DNA from: JALZMG01 sp963844175
GTDB lineage: Bacteria > Actinomycetota > Acidimicrobiia > Acidimicrobiales > Ilumatobacteraceae
Reading direction: 5' to 3'
Length of the DNA: 64,000 nt
NCBI GenBank assembly: GCA_963844175.1
Contig: CAWJNE010000003.1
Span: forward strand, 48,123 to 112,122
Position numbers and translations under genes: made by a program. The notes under the pieces were generated by a model. The model had not been told where the DNA came from. It saw nothing but the letters and a program-made list of their open reading frames with translations, and ran no database searches. Below, in pieces: positions 1 to 9,332 of this stretch (position 1 is its first letter; every line of letters begins with the position of its first letter).

Positions 1-1350
1 TCAGTCGGGCGTGGACGAGGCGCCGGAAGTCGTCGCCGCGCTCGGGGTACCCGCCATCGGGATACCAGTCGAAGCTGGCGCACCCCGGTGACAGCAGGAC
101 CACATCGCCGGGGCGGGCGGCCTCGCCGGCCCGCTGGACGGCGTCGAACATCGAGTCCGCGGCGATCACGGGCGACCCGGCGAACACGGCCTCGATGTCG
201 CCGGCGGCGCGGCCGATGGCCACGACGGCCCGGATGCGGTGGCGCTCGGCGGCCATCGGCGAGAGGTCGAGCCCCTTGTTCAGACCACCGGCGATCAGCA
301 CGACGTGGTCGAACGCCCGGATCGCCGTCGAAGCCGCATGTGGCGTCGTCGCCTTCGAATCGTTGTACCAGCTGACCCCGTCGGCGTCGCCGACGAGCTC
401 GATGCGGTGCGGCGGCCCGCTGAAGGACGCCAGCCCGACGGCGACGGCGTCGGCGCCCACCAACTTCGACTCGAGCACGAGTGCGGCGGCGCACAGCCCG
501 TTCGTCACATCGTGGGGAAGCGCCCGACGCAGGCTGCCGACCGTTCCGAACGCACCGTGCGGCCCGCGTAGCTCGCCAGCCGGGGACACGTCGTAGTCGG
601 CGTCGTGCCACCCGAACGTGCGCCGCGTCCCAGGGGCGGCGGCCAGGTGGCGCATCACCGTCGGATCGGCGGCGGCACCGATGGCGATGTCCGTGTCGCG
701 CTGCTGGGCGAAGAGCCGGGCCTTGGCCGCCTCGTAGGTGGCGACCGACCGGTGCCAGTTGAGGTGGTCGGGGGCGAAGTTGATCCACGCCGCGACCTCG
801 CCGCGGAACGTCGCCGCGGTGGCCAGACGGTGGTTCGTGCACTCGACGACGAAGACGTCGAGGTCGTCCCGATCGACCGCTTCGACGAGCGGGACCTCAG
901 TGTTGCCGCTGGCCACCGTGCGCACGCCCCCTGCCTCGAGCATCTCGACCGCCCACAGCGTCGTCGACGTCTTCCCATCCGTCCCCGTCACGGCGAGCAT
1001 CGGCCTCGGCCCAGCCGGGACGCTCCTGCTCCCAGCGGTAGGCGATCTCGATCTCGCTGCGCAAGGGCCGCCCGGCGGCGGCGGCGGCGGCGAAGACAGC
1101 ATGCGACTCCGGCACTCCGGGCGCCGGCACCACGACCGACGACGACCGCACCAGCGCGTCGAGCTCGGCCGCACCGGGGGCGATCACCAGCTCGACGCCG
1201 AGCGATCGAGCCAGCTCGTGGCGCGCCGCGGTCGACGTGTCGTCGACGGCGACGACCTCGATCCCCCGCCGGGTCAGCGCCCGCACGACGGCCGCGTTGG
1301 CGATGGCCAGCCCGTACACCAGGTACCGCTCACCGTGCGAGCGACGCCAT
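1..1350 (-). CDS. murD: UDP-N-acetylmuramoylalanine-D-glutamate ligase MurD (frame broken, 3' end at window edge)
   Basis: Cytoplasmic ligase that adds D-Glu to UDP-MurNAc-Ala in peptidoglycan synthesis. Visible features are the N-terminal YGLAIANAAV Rossmann segment, the ATP loop VTGTDGKTSTT (family form GTNGKT), NFAPDHLNWH in the central domain and a C-terminal LLSPGCASFDWY, so nearly the whole protein is present; the last codons run off the left edge. The reading frame breaks near 1,013: deleting one base joins EQERPG to GPRPMLAVTGTDGKT. The likely start is the ATG overlapping the mraY stop (TGATG), but reaching YLVYGLA from it needs a second one-base correction near 1,335; otherwise GTG at 1,319 is the first in-frame start. 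Identity is certain; exact ends and whether the breaks are real are not. Confidence 0.9.
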
Positions 1351-2396
1351 CAGCTCGTGATCCTGGTGAAGTCGGCGATGAAGAGGCCGAGGGCGGCGGC
1401 GACGCAGGTGGCGGAGATCAGCCAGAAGCGGATGATCACGGTCGTCTCGGGCCAGCCGAGCAGCTCGAAGTGGTGGTGCACCGGCGACATCCGGAACAGC
1501 CGCTTCTTGCGACCGCTGGCCTTGAACACACCCATCTGCAGGGCCACGGACCCGGCTTCCATCACGTTCAACCCGCAGATCAGCAGCAGCAGCAGCTGGG
1601 TGTCGAGGGTCAGCGCGAGCAGCGCCAACGCCGCGCCGATGCCCAGCGCGCCGACGTCGCCCATGATGATGCGCGCCGGCGCCGCGTTGTACCAGAGGAA
1701 GCCCATGCAGGCCCCGGCGAACCCGGCGGCGAGGACGGTCATGTCGAGCGGGTTGACGGCGTCCCCGTAGATGGCCGGGTTCCGGAACGACCAGAACCCG
1801 ATGATCATGAACGCCCCGAACCCCATCAGCGCCGAGCCGCCGGCCAACCCGTCGAGCCCGTCGGTCACGTTGACGGCGTTGGTCGTCGCCCAGATGATCA
1901 ACCCCGCAAAGAGGATCCACACCACGGTCGGGGGCTGCCAGCCGGGGAGGTCGGCCCGGGTCAGCGAGATCGTCTCGGCGATTCCGGTCCCGGCGACCAA
2001 CCACCAGGCGATGCCGAAGCTGATGAGCATCGTGATGTAGTTCTTCTGCTTCCAGAAGATCCCGCGGTTGTGCCGCTTGCGCACCTTGATGTAGTCGTCC
2101 AGGAAGCCCATCAGCGCCATCGCCAGGATCCCCACCCAGACGATCGCCGCCTGGTCGGAGAACGGCAGCCCGCGGCGCACGTGCGCCACGACCCAGCCGA
2201 TGAACGCGGCGACGAGGATGGCGATGCCGCCCATCGTGGGCGTGCCCTGCTTGGACATGTGGTGCTCGGGGCCGAGGTCCTCCTTGCCGAGGATCGGCTG
2301 ACCGAGCCCGCGCACGCGGAACGCCGAGATCAGCGCCCTGGTGGTGATCAACGAGACCACGCCGGCGACGATCCCGGCGATCATCACGGCGATCAC
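1350..2396 (-). CDS. mraY: Phospho-N-acetylmuramoyl-pentapeptide transferase MraY
   Basis: Integral membrane enzyme that transfers phospho-MurNAc-pentapeptide to undecaprenyl phosphate, making lipid I. The 348-residue product has about ten hydrophobic segments and the family signatures: KQGTPTMGG near residue 50, DDYIKV near 100, NAVNVTDGLDGLAGG near 165-180 and the HHHFE motif near 310. Length is normal. Its GTG start overlaps the end of murE by 4 nt and its stop overlaps the putative murD start, so it should be translationally coupled. In most bacteria murF lies between murE and mraY; here there is no space for it. Confidence 0.97.
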   Translation of the reverse strand: MIAVMIAGIVAGVVSLITTRALISAFRVRGLGQPILGKEDLGPEHHMSKQGTPTMGGIAILVAAFIGWVVAHVRRGLPFSDQAAIVWVGILAMALMGFLDDYIKVRKRHNRGIFWKQKNYITMLISFGIAWWLVAGTGIAETISLTRADLPGWQPPTVVWILFAGLIIWATTNAVNVTDGLDGLAGGSALMGFGAFMIIGFWSFRNPAIYGDAVNPLDMTVLAAGFAGACMGFLWYNAAPARIIMGDVGALGIGAALALLALTLDTQLLLLLICGLNVMEAGSVALQMGVFKASGRKKRLFRMSPVHHHFELLGWPETTVIIRFWLISATCVAAALGLFIADFTRITS

Positions 2397-3838
2397 GGGC
2401 GGGCCTCCAGGACTCGCCGGGCGACGGCGCGGTCGTCGAAGGGCAGCACCCGGTCACCGATGAGCTGGGTGGTCTCGTGGCCCTTGCCGGCGATGACCAC
2501 CACGTCGCCGTCCGCGGCGGCCTCGATGGCCAGGGCGATCGCCGCCGCCCGATCGGCCTCGACGTCCACCACCGCGACCGACGTGGACGGATCGCTGGCC
2601 TGATCGATCCCGGCCAGCACGGCCGAGATGATGGCGGCGGGGTCCTCGGATCGCGGGTTGTCAGATGTCACCACGACGTGATCGGCCAGGCGGGCGGCGA
2701 CGGCGCCCATCTGCGGCCGCTTCCCCTGGTCCCGGTCGCCGCCGCACCCGAACACGACGAGGACGCGGCCGGTGGCGACGCGCCGAGCGGCGACCAGCAC
2801 CTGCTCCAGGGAGTCGGGCGTGTGGGCGTAGTCGACGATCACCGTTGGGGCGGTGGTCGTCCCGACGCGCTCGAACCGGCCGGGGACGGCGTCGACGCTC
2901 GCCAGCCCGTCGGCGATGGCGTCGAGCCCGACGCCGAGCGTCGCCGCCGTGGTCGCCGCGGCGATCGAGTTCATCACGTTGAACGGACCACCGAGCGGGA
3001 CCTCCATGCGCCGGCCCCGCCAGGTGAAGGCATGGCGGCTGGCGTCGACGTGGACATCGTCGGCGTCGGCGATCGAGAACGGGACGACGTCGATCGGTGC
3101 GGCGTCGGCGAGCAGCCGGCCGTGCGGATCGTCGACGTTGGACACGCCGATGTCGGCCAGCTCCGGCGAGAAGAGCCGGGCCTTCGCCCGGAAGTACTCC
3201 TCGATGGTGCCGTGCAGATCGAGGTGGTCGGTGCCGAGGTTGGTGAACACCGCTGCGGCGAAGCGCGTGCCGTCGGCTCGGTTGAGGGCCAGGGCATGGG
3301 ACGAGACCTCCATCACGACGGCGGTCGTGCCCTCGTCACGAGCGGCGGCCAGCCGTGCCTGCAGCTCGGGCGCCTCCGGCGTGGTGTGGGTGCCGGTCAG
3401 CGTCCCGATCACGCCCGTCACCCGGCCATCGGCGCGCAGGATCGACGCCAGGAGCTGCGACGTCGTGGTCTTGCCGTTCGTGCCGGTGATGCCGACGATC
3501 GTCAGCGCGGCGCTCGGCGTGCCGTAGACCAGGGCGGCGATCGGACCGAGCGCCCGACGGGTGTCGTCGACCACGACCTGCGGCACGTCGAGGGCGACCT
3601 CGTGGTCGACGAGGAGCGCCGCCGCGCCGGCGGCCACGGCGGCGGCGGCGTGGGTGTGGCCGTCGTGGTGGGCGCCGCGCAAACAGGCGAAGAGCATCCC
3701 CGGCTCGACGAGCCGGGAGTCGTGGGTGACGCCGACGACAGCGGTGCCGGCGTCACCGACGGTGCGGACGCGCGGGCCGAGCGCGTCGGCGAACGCTCCG
3801 AGCGGAAGCCCCTCGCGCACGGCGCCCGCGGGGGTCAC
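2393..3838 (-). CDS. murE: UDP-MurNAc-tripeptide synthetase MurE
   Basis: Adds the third amino acid of the peptidoglycan stem peptide in the cytoplasm. The 481-residue product has the Mur ligase N-terminal domain (HDSRLVEPGMLF near 40), the ATP loop GITGTNGKTTTS near 115, a central domain with NLGTDHLDLHG near 200 (the carbamylated lysine follows in FRAKARLF) and the C-terminal DNPRSEDP near 390. The DNPR motif is the one associated with meso-diaminopimelate as substrate (family knowledge), so a DAP-type wall is inferred. GTG start overlaps the ftsI stop (GTGA). Confidence 0.96.
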   Translation of the reverse strand: MTPAGAVREGLPLGAFADALGPRVRTVGDAGTAVVGVTHDSRLVEPGMLFACLRGAHHDGHTHAAAAVAAGAAALLVDHEVALDVPQVVVDDTRRALGPIAALVYGTPSAALTIVGITGTNGKTTTSQLLASILRADGRVTGVIGTLTGTHTTPEAPELQARLAAARDEGTTAVVMEVSSHALALNRADGTRFAAAVFTNLGTDHLDLHGTIEEYFRAKARLFSPELADIGVSNVDDPHGRLLADAAPIDVVPFSIADADDVHVDASRHAFTWRGRRMEVPLGGPFNVMNSIAAATTAATLGVGLDAIADGLASVDAVPGRFERVGTTTAPTVIVDYAHTPDSLEQVLVAARRVATGRVLVVFGCGGDRDQGKRPQMGAVAARLADHVVVTSDNPRSEDPAAIISAVLAGIDQASDPSTSVAVVDVEADRAAAIALAIEAAADGDVVVIAGKGHETTQLIGDRVLPFDDRAVARRVLEARP

Positions 3839-5940
3839 TCCGGGCAGCCCGTCGAACCCACGGGCGCCTGGATGCCGAGCTCATCGACCATCCGCGGCGC
3901 CAGGTCACGGAACACGGGGGCCGAGACGGTGCCGCCGAAGCGGTCCTCGGCGTCCGAGCGGACGTCGTCGATGGAGATGAGGATCGTGACCTGCGGGTCC
4001 TCGGCGGGCAGGAACCCGACGAAGCTGACGTAGTAGTCCTTCGTGCCGTCTTCCTTGACGTACCCGCCGTTGGGCTGGGCGATGTAGCCCGTGCCGGTCT
4101 TGCCGGCGATCGAGAGCCCCGGCACCTGGGCCTGGCGGGCCGTGCCCCGACACACGACCTCCTTCATCATCAGCTGCATCTGCTCGGCCACCTCGGGGCG
4201 CACCACCTCACGCGACTCGGAGGTTGGCGTCTCCGTCACCTCGCCGTCGGCGGCGACGGTGCCGGCGACGAGGCGCGGGGCGACGTACCGGCCGTCGTTG
4301 GCGATCACGTTGACCGCAGCGGCCAGCTGGATCGGGCTGCTGGCGATGTACTGGCCGTAGGCGACGGTGTACTTCTCGGTGCCCTCCCACGTCTCCCACG
4401 GGTGCAGGATCCCGGCCGACTCCTGCGGCCAGTCCAGGGCGGTGACCTCGCCGAAGCCGAACGCCCGCAGGTAGTCGTACTGCTTGGCGAAGCCGATCGT
4501 CTCGGAGATGCTGATCGTGCCGATGTTCGACGACTCGACGAGGATGTCCTCGACGCTCATCACCTGGTCGTCGTGCGGCGCGGCGTCGCTCAGGAAGTCG
4601 CCGGCCTTCGTGTACTGCTTGCGCCAGGGCACCGTGAACTGGGTCTCCGGGGTCACCGTCCGCTCGTTCAGTGCACCGGCCACGGTGATCACCTTGCCGA
4701 CCGAGCCCGGTTCGTAGGCGTCGACGGCGGTGTAGTTGCCCGTCGTGTTCTCGTAGACCCCGTCGTCGTTGATCCGCACCGAGGCCATCGCCAGCAGGTC
4801 GCCGGTCTTGGAGTCCATCACCACGGCCTGGCCGCCACGTGCACCCGTGGCCGCGACGCGGTCCATCAACGCCTGCTCCACGGAGTACTGCACCGGCCCA
4901 TCGATGGTCGTGATGATGTCCTGACCGGGCACCGGTTCGGCGGTCACCACCTGACTGCCAGGGATGGAGCGCCCGCCCGGCGCCACTTCCGTCGTCGACT
5001 CGCCCGGGTGTCCGCGCAGCAGGTCCTCGAACTTCAGCTCGAGTCCGGCCGTCCCGTTGCCGTCGATGTCGGTGCGCCCGATGATGCTGCGCGCCGTATC
5101 GCCGCCGGGCAGGATCCGCCGGTCTTCTGGGTAGATGGTGACGCCGGCCAGCTCCAGAGCTGCGAGCTGGTCCGCCTTGGCGATGTCGATCTGACGGGCG
5201 ATGTAGACGAAGCCGCGCTCCTTGTCCTCCATCGCCGCCTGCAGCTCCAACCGGCGATCCCGGTCGAGGCCGAGCGTGCTGGCGAAGATCTCGGCCGTCC
5301 CGGCGGGATCCTCGACCTGGCGAGGGTTGACGGCCACGGTGCGCGCCGGAACCGACAGGGCGAGCTCGTCGCCGTTGCGATCGAAGATGGCGCCGCGCTG
5401 GGCCGGCAGCGTGCGGTCCCGCGTCCACTGGTCGGATGCCGACTCCCGCAGGTCGTCGCCCTGGACGGTCTGCAGCAGGCCCACCCTGACCAGGACGGCC
5501 AGGAGGACGCCGAGCATCACGACCAGCGCGATCAGTAGCCGCCGCCGCGGTTGGCCAGCGGTGAAGGCCGTGGCCAGCCGCGACCCGCGACGAGCCCCGA
5601 GTTGGCGGCGGGCCAGCCGGGCCCGGGTCCTGATGGAGCGCACAGGACGCGTCGCCCGCCGAGCGCCACCCGACCGTCGGGCGGTAGAGCCCCGCACCGC
5701 CACGGCGTGCGGCGGTGGGGCGGCGCGCCGGCGACCCGGCGGTCGGCTGCGACCGCTGGGTGGCGTGCGCGTGCGAGCCCGGCGGGCCGTCGGAGCCGGG
5801 GCGGATCGGCTCGACGGCCCGCCGTCACGCCGGGACGCCGGGGCAGTTCGGCGACTCGGCGGATGCTGGCGACGCCGGTCGGATCGCGGCGTCGGTGAGC
5901 GCTGGCCGGGGCGTCCCCGGTGCGGTCGGTCGGTGGTCAC
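3835..5940 (-). CDS. ftsI: Septal transpeptidase FtsI (penicillin-binding protein 3 type)
   Basis: Class B penicillin-binding protein that cross-links septal peptidoglycan on the outer face of the membrane. The 701-residue product starts with about 130 Arg/Pro-rich cytoplasmic residues, then one membrane anchor (LLIALVVMLGVLLAVLV), the PBP dimerisation domain, and the transpeptidase domain with SVGK (SxxK, after YEPG), SSN (SxN) and KTGTG (KTG). The long basic N-terminus is longer than in E. coli but common in actinobacteria. The start is an uncertain GTG; the basic tail could be shorter. It sits between ftsL and murE in the dcw order. Confidence 0.95.
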   Translation of the reverse strand: MTTDRPHRGRPGQRSPTPRSDRRRQHPPSRRTAPASRRDGGPSSRSAPAPTARRARTRTPPSGRSRPPGRRRAAPPPHAVAVRGSTARRSGGARRATRPVRSIRTRARLARRQLGARRGSRLATAFTAGQPRRRLLIALVVMLGVLLAVLVRVGLLQTVQGDDLRESASDQWTRDRTLPAQRGAIFDRNGDELALSVPARTVAVNPRQVEDPAGTAEIFASTLGLDRDRRLELQAAMEDKERGFVYIARQIDIAKADQLAALELAGVTIYPEDRRILPGGDTARSIIGRTDIDGNGTAGLELKFEDLLRGHPGESTTEVAPGGRSIPGSQVVTAEPVPGQDIITTIDGPVQYSVEQALMDRVAATGARGGQAVVMDSKTGDLLAMASVRINDDGVYENTTGNYTAVDAYEPGSVGKVITVAGALNERTVTPETQFTVPWRKQYTKAGDFLSDAAPHDDQVMSVEDILVESSNIGTISISETIGFAKQYDYLRAFGFGEVTALDWPQESAGILHPWETWEGTEKYTVAYGQYIASSPIQLAAAVNVIANDGRYVAPRLVAGTVAADGEVTETPTSESREVVRPEVAEQMQLMMKEVVCRGTARQAQVPGLSIAGKTGTGYIAQPNGGYVKEDGTKDYYVSFVGFLPAEDPQVTILISIDDVRSDAEDRFGGTVSAPVFRDLAPRMVDELGIQAPVGSTGCPE

Positions 5941-5943
5941 GCG

Positions 5944-6573
5944 CTAGTCCCCGGCGGCGGCCTTGACGCGGCGGACCTGGTCGAGTGGCTCGAAGGCGTC
6001 GGAGATGGCGCCGAGCTCACCCTCGGGGACCGGACCGCCGGCGGCGAGGACCTCGGCGACGGTGGCGGGGTCCACAGGCAAGAAGTCGGCCGCCGGTGAC
6101 GGCACCATCCCCTCGTCGGCGGCGGCGGCAGCCAGTCGGGCCGGCGCCCGCAGCTCGGCCCGCTGTTGGCGCAGCACGTCGAAGCGCGATCGCGCCTCGA
6201 TCACCGCTGTCTCGACGCGATCGATCCCCACCTGCCGCTCGGCGAGGCGCGTGTGCAGGACAACGGCGGCGAGCATCAACGACACGACCACGGCGACGAG
6301 CACCAAGGCGGCGTTGATGGCGAACCGCGGGCGGGCGACGAGGCGCAAGTGCGGGCGCGGCGCGGGCACCGGCGACTGACGGGCGGTCGGGGCCCGCCTC
6401 GTGGTCCGAGCCGGGGCGGCCGCTCGGCGCGGCGCGGGGGACGTGGCCGTGCCGCGCTGTTTGCGGGCGGTGGTCGGCCGCCTCGGAGCGGCGTGGCGCG
6501 TGGAGCGCACGATGCGCCCGCTCGAGCTGGTCCCGTCGTGTTGCCGGCGGCGGGCCGGCAGCGTGGCCGCCAT
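5944..6573 (-). CDS. ftsL: FtsL-like bitopic division protein
   Basis: A 209-residue protein with the FtsL layout: about 85 Arg/Ala/Pro-rich cytoplasmic residues, a single membrane helix (AALVLVAVVVSLMLAAVVL), then a short extracytoplasmic stretch with a coiled-coil-like segment (ERQVGIDRVETAVIEARSRF). Sequence conservation in this family is low, so the call rests on topology and position between rsmH and ftsI. FtsL recruits FtsB/FtsQ and supports FtsI at the septum. The ATG overlaps the rsmH stop (TGATG), which decides this start over longer upstream options. Confidence 0.8.
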   Translation of the reverse strand: MAATLPARRRQHDGTSSSGRIVRSTRHAAPRRPTTARKQRGTATSPAPRRAAAPARTTRRAPTARQSPVPAPRPHLRLVARPRFAINAALVLVAVVVSLMLAAVVLHTRLAERQVGIDRVETAVIEARSRFDVLRQQRAELRAPARLAAAAADEGMVPSPAADFLPVDPATVAEVLAAGGPVPEGELGAISDAFEPLDQVRRVKAAAGD

Positions 6574-7535
6574 CAGCCGACCTTCTCGGCAACGCGCAGG
6601 CGAGCCGACCCGGCTCGACGGTTGGACGCCTGCTCGGCATCGGACGGTCGGCGGGGTGCCCGCACCAATCGGACGGTCTGCACGGCGCCGCAGACGCAGG
6701 GCAGGCCTGGTGGACACTCGCAAGCGCCCGTCGCCCGCCGGAACCGCTCCTTGACGATGCGGTCCTCGCCCGAGTGGTACGAGAGCACGGCGATCCGGCC
6801 GCCAAGCGCGGTGGCGTCGATCGCCGCATCGATCGCCGTCGGCAGCTGTTCGAGCTCGGCGTTGACCTCGACGCGGATCGCCTGGAACGTCCGCTTGGCG
6901 GGGTGCCCGCCGCGCCGGCGGGTGGCAGCGGGGATGGCCTCGGTGACGACGGCCGCCAGGTGGCCCGTGGACTCGATCGGCCGCGACGCCACGATCGCCC
7001 GGGCGATCCGGTCGGCGAAGCGCTCGTCGCCGTACTGCCGCAGCACCCGGGCGAGGTGCTCGGCGTCGTAGCCGTTGACGACGTCGGCCGCCGACCAGGT
7101 CGCCGACTGGTCCATGCGCATGTCGAGCGGTCCGTCCTCGCGGTACGAGAACCCGCGGTCCGGACGATCGAGCTGGGGTGACGAGACGCCGAGGTCGAAC
7201 AGGGCACCGCTGACCGCCGGCGTGTGAGGGTCATCGGTCGAGGCAGCGAGCATCGGCAAGTGGTCCTTCAGGAGTTGGCGGAACTGGTCGAAGCGACCAC
7301 GGACGGCGTGGAAGCGGCGCTGGAAGGGGGCGAGCCGGGCCACGGCGGCGGCGAGCGCGTCGGGGTCGCGGTCGATCCCGAGCACGGCGAGGTCGTCGCG
7401 ACTCTCGAGGAGCGCCTCGCTGTGCCCGCCGCCGCCGAGGGTGGCATCGACCACGACCCCGGCGGGGACGGTCGAGAACACGGCCACGATCTCGTCGCGC
7501 ATGACCGGCTGGTGGGTGAAGGGGGCTTCGCTCAC
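6573..7535 (-). CDS. rsmH: 16S rRNA m4C1402 methyltransferase RsmH
   Basis: S-adenosylmethionine-dependent methyltransferase acting on C1402 of 16S rRNA (MraW family). The 320-residue product begins HQPVMRDEI, carries the SAM-binding loop VVDATLGGGGHSE, the DLGVSSPQLD motif, DMRMD, and the C-terminal ISYHS-type SYHSGEDRIVK. A Cys cluster (CECPPGLPCVCG) lies near residue 270, typical of actinobacterial members. The GTG start overlaps the mraZ stop as GTGA; longer upstream in-frame starts would run into mraZ and are rejected. Confidence 0.95.
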   Translation of the reverse strand: MSEAPFTHQPVMRDEIVAVFSTVPAGVVVDATLGGGGHSEALLESRDDLAVLGIDRDPDALAAAVARLAPFQRRFHAVRGRFDQFRQLLKDHLPMLAASTDDPHTPAVSGALFDLGVSSPQLDRPDRGFSYREDGPLDMRMDQSATWSAADVVNGYDAEHLARVLRQYGDERFADRIARAIVASRPIESTGHLAAVVTEAIPAATRRRGGHPAKRTFQAIRVEVNAELEQLPTAIDAAIDATALGGRIAVLSYHSGEDRIVKERFRRATGACECPPGLPCVCGAVQTVRLVRAPRRPSDAEQASNRRAGSARLRVAEKVG

Positions 7536-7948
7536 TCGGCCCCCCCGGCCAGCTCGCCGCGGCCTTCGGCGGCCATCCGCTCGTAGAGCTCCTCGGACCA
7601 CACCTCGGCGCAGTTGAGGTTGCCGGAGACGACGACGCGCGACCCGGTCTGCAGCCGGGCGTACGTCCGCAGCTTGTCGTCGATCGTGATCCGCCCCTGC
7701 TTGTCGACGCCGACCAACGACGCCGATCCGGCGACGGCGCGCTGGCGGGCGCGGGTCATCTCACCGCGGCGCACCTGCTCGATGACGTCGGCGGCCATCG
7801 TCTCGAACTCGCTGCGGGTGAAGATGTTGACGCATCGGTCCTCGCCGTAGACGAGGTAGCAGGAATCGGTCAGGTCCTGGCGGTACGACGCCGGGAGGGC
7901 CAAGCGGCCCTTGTCGTCGAGTTGACGTTCGTGAACCCCGACGAACAT
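7532..7948 (-). CDS. mraZ: Transcriptional regulator MraZ
   Basis: DNA-binding AbrB-like regulator at the head of the division and wall cluster. The 138-residue protein has two copies of the MraZ half-motif: ERQLDDKGRLALP near residue 7 and VDKQGRITI near 85. Normal length. MraZ binds repeated TGGG boxes upstream of its own gene in other bacteria; four such boxes are visible just upstream (separate entry), so autoregulation of the cluster is likely. Confidence 0.95.
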   Translation of the reverse strand: MFVGVHERQLDDKGRLALPASYRQDLTDSCYLVYGEDRCVNIFTRSEFETMAADVIEQVRRGEMTRARQRAVAGSASLVGVDKQGRITIDDKLRTYARLQTGSRVVVSGNLNCAEVWSEELYERMAAEGRGELAGGAE

Positions 7949-8013
7949 CGCGACCGGCCGCACCCTTTCCGCTTGGTCCCGATCGGCTGCCTCGTCTGGG
8001 GACCCGGGAACGT

Positions 8014-8050
8014 CCCCACCGAGCCCCACTCTGCCCCCCAATACCCCCCA
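8014..8050 (-). promoter_or_regulatory. MraZ-type operator: four TGGGG direct repeats
   Basis: On the minus strand TGGGG occurs at 8,050-8,046, 8,040-8,036, 8,028-8,024 and 8,018-8,014, with start-to-start spacing 10, 12 and 10 bp. This matches the known MraZ binding pattern of TGGGN boxes separated by about 5 nt (family knowledge). A -35-like TTGACA lies just upstream at 8,057-8,052, so the boxes would overlap the promoter. No clear -10 was found. Confidence 0.75.
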
Positions 8051-8133
8051 CTGTCAACCTTTCACCCCCTCTACGCGCCACCAACTCGCCGCCGATCCCC
8101 TCCAATCCCCTCAGGTGACGGCACGCGGTGAGT

Positions 8134-8158
8134 GGTGAGGGGACCTGGTCCCCTCACC
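8134..8158. terminator. Perfect 12-bp palindrome, likely terminator
   Basis: GGTGAGGGGACC and GGTCCCCTCACC form a perfect 12-bp inverted repeat around a single central base, 8 bp after the stop of the minus-strand lipoate-ligase-like gene. There is no U-tract, so a terminator role is inferred from position. It also separates that operon from the mraZ promoter region. Confidence 0.5.
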
Positions 8159-8165
8159 CCTCAGC

Positions 8166-8816
8166 TCACGGGGCGAGCGCGGTCGCCAGCGCGGCGGGCA
8201 GTGCGGCAGCGACCGCCGGCGCGGCGACGGCGACGGGCGGGAGGGGCCCGGGGCGGCTGCGCAGCAGGTCAGCCAGCCGGTGCGGTGACCAGGCCGTGTG
8301 CACGGCGCACTGGAAGCGGGCCCCCGCCCTCGTCCGGCGCTGGCTGATCCCGACCAGCTTCACGTCGTCGGCCAGCACCTCGCCCGGGCCGATCCCGGCG
8401 AAGCAGACGTCCGACGACCACGGCCCGGCGACCATCGGCCCGTCGTGGACCGTCACGGCGCCGGCACCCACGGCACCGAGGGCCGCTGCGACGTGCTCCC
8501 CCATCCACACCATCGACCGGGCGACGTCGTCGCCGATCCCCTCGTCGCGCAGCTGCACGGACGGCACGATCACGTCGAACCACGTGATGGCGCCCGGCTC
8601 GAGGAGCACGGCGCCACCGCCGCTGCGTCGACGGACGACCTCGACACCCGCCGCCGCGCACGCTTCGACGTCGACGACCTCGTCGACACGTTGCGCCGAG
8701 CCGACGACGAGCGCCGGCCGCTCCACGTCGAACACCCACACCTGCAGTTCGACGGGGTCAGGCAGGGCCAGGGCGTGGAACGCTCCCGCCGACCCCGACC
8801 GCCGCCACGGCGTCAC
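8166..8816 (-). CDS. Lipoate-protein ligase A-like protein
   Basis: A 216-residue member of the biotin/lipoate protein ligase fold. The motif RRRSGGGAVLLEPG near residue 60 matches the RRxxGGGxV motif of LplA-type enzymes, which attach lipoate or octanoate to lipoyl domains. The later segment DDVKLVGISQRRTRAG resembles the K-hyp-x-G-x-xQ motif with its conserved lysine. It is shorter than two-domain LplA, lacking the accessory domain. The GTG start overlaps the HNH gene stop (GTGA). Substrate cannot be decided; an octanoyltransferase role is possible. Confidence 0.75.
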   Translation of the reverse strand: MTPWRRSGSAGAFHALALPDPVELQVWVFDVERPALVVGSAQRVDEVVDVEACAAAGVEVVRRRSGGGAVLLEPGAITWFDVIVPSVQLRDEGIGDDVARSMVWMGEHVAAALGAVGAGAVTVHDGPMVAGPWSSDVCFAGIGPGEVLADDVKLVGISQRRTRAGARFQCAVHTAWSPHRLADLLRSRPGPLPPVAVAAPAVAAALPAALATALAP

Positions 8817-9310
8817 GAGGCGATGGCGAGGTACGGCTTCCAGGCGTCCGGGACCCGGGCCACGCTGACCACCACCCACGCCGACGGGCGCGGCGCCCGG
8901 CACGGGCGGGCCAGGCGCATGCCGGCCTCGTCGGGCGTGCGGTCCCGCTTGGCCAGGTTGCACGGCCGACACGCCGCGGCGACGTTCTCCCAGGCGTGCT
9001 GCCCGCCGCGCGACCGCGGCAGCACGTGATCGATCGAATCGGCGGTGCGACCGCAGTACTGGCACCGGTAGTCGTCGCGGGCGAAGACGGCCCGCCGCGA
9101 CAGCGCCGTGCGCCGCTGGTACGGCACCTTCACCATGTAGCGCAGCCGGACCACGAGCGGGCTGGCGAGCGTGATCGACGGCGAGTGCAACTCGGTGCCG
9201 TCCTCCTCGATGATGTCGGCCTTGTCGGCCAGCACCAGGCACACGGCTCGCCGCGCCGGTACGACGCTGAGCGGCTCATAGCTGGCGTTGAGGACGAGCG
9301 CGCTCCGCAT
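8813..9310 (-). CDS. HNH endonuclease-family protein
   Basis: 165-residue protein with an HNH/zinc-type core: CQYCG near residue 84, DHVLPRSRGG, and CRPCNLAKRDR, the usual order of CxxC, DH and CxxCN. The N-terminal half (ALVLNASYEPLSVV) is typical of a widespread actinobacterial HNH family of unknown biological role. It lies between a 75-residue gene and the lipoate-ligase-like gene in one minus-strand run. Confidence 0.85.
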   Translation of the reverse strand: MRSALVLNASYEPLSVVPARRAVCLVLADKADIIEEDGTELHSPSITLASPLVVRLRYMVKVPYQRRTALSRRAVFARDDYRCQYCGRTADSIDHVLPRSRGGQHAWENVAAACRPCNLAKRDRTPDEAGMRLARPCRAPRPSAWVVVSVARVPDAWKPYLAIAS

Positions 9311-9332
9311 CCCTATCTCGTGCGTCTCCGCT

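Noticed and set aside
738..4033. Long plus-strand open frames (over 500 codons) across mraY, murE and the division genes
   Set aside because: They are antisense shadows of clear minus-strand genes, rich in Arg/Gly/Pro/His, with no domain or start signal; high G+C removes stops in these frames.
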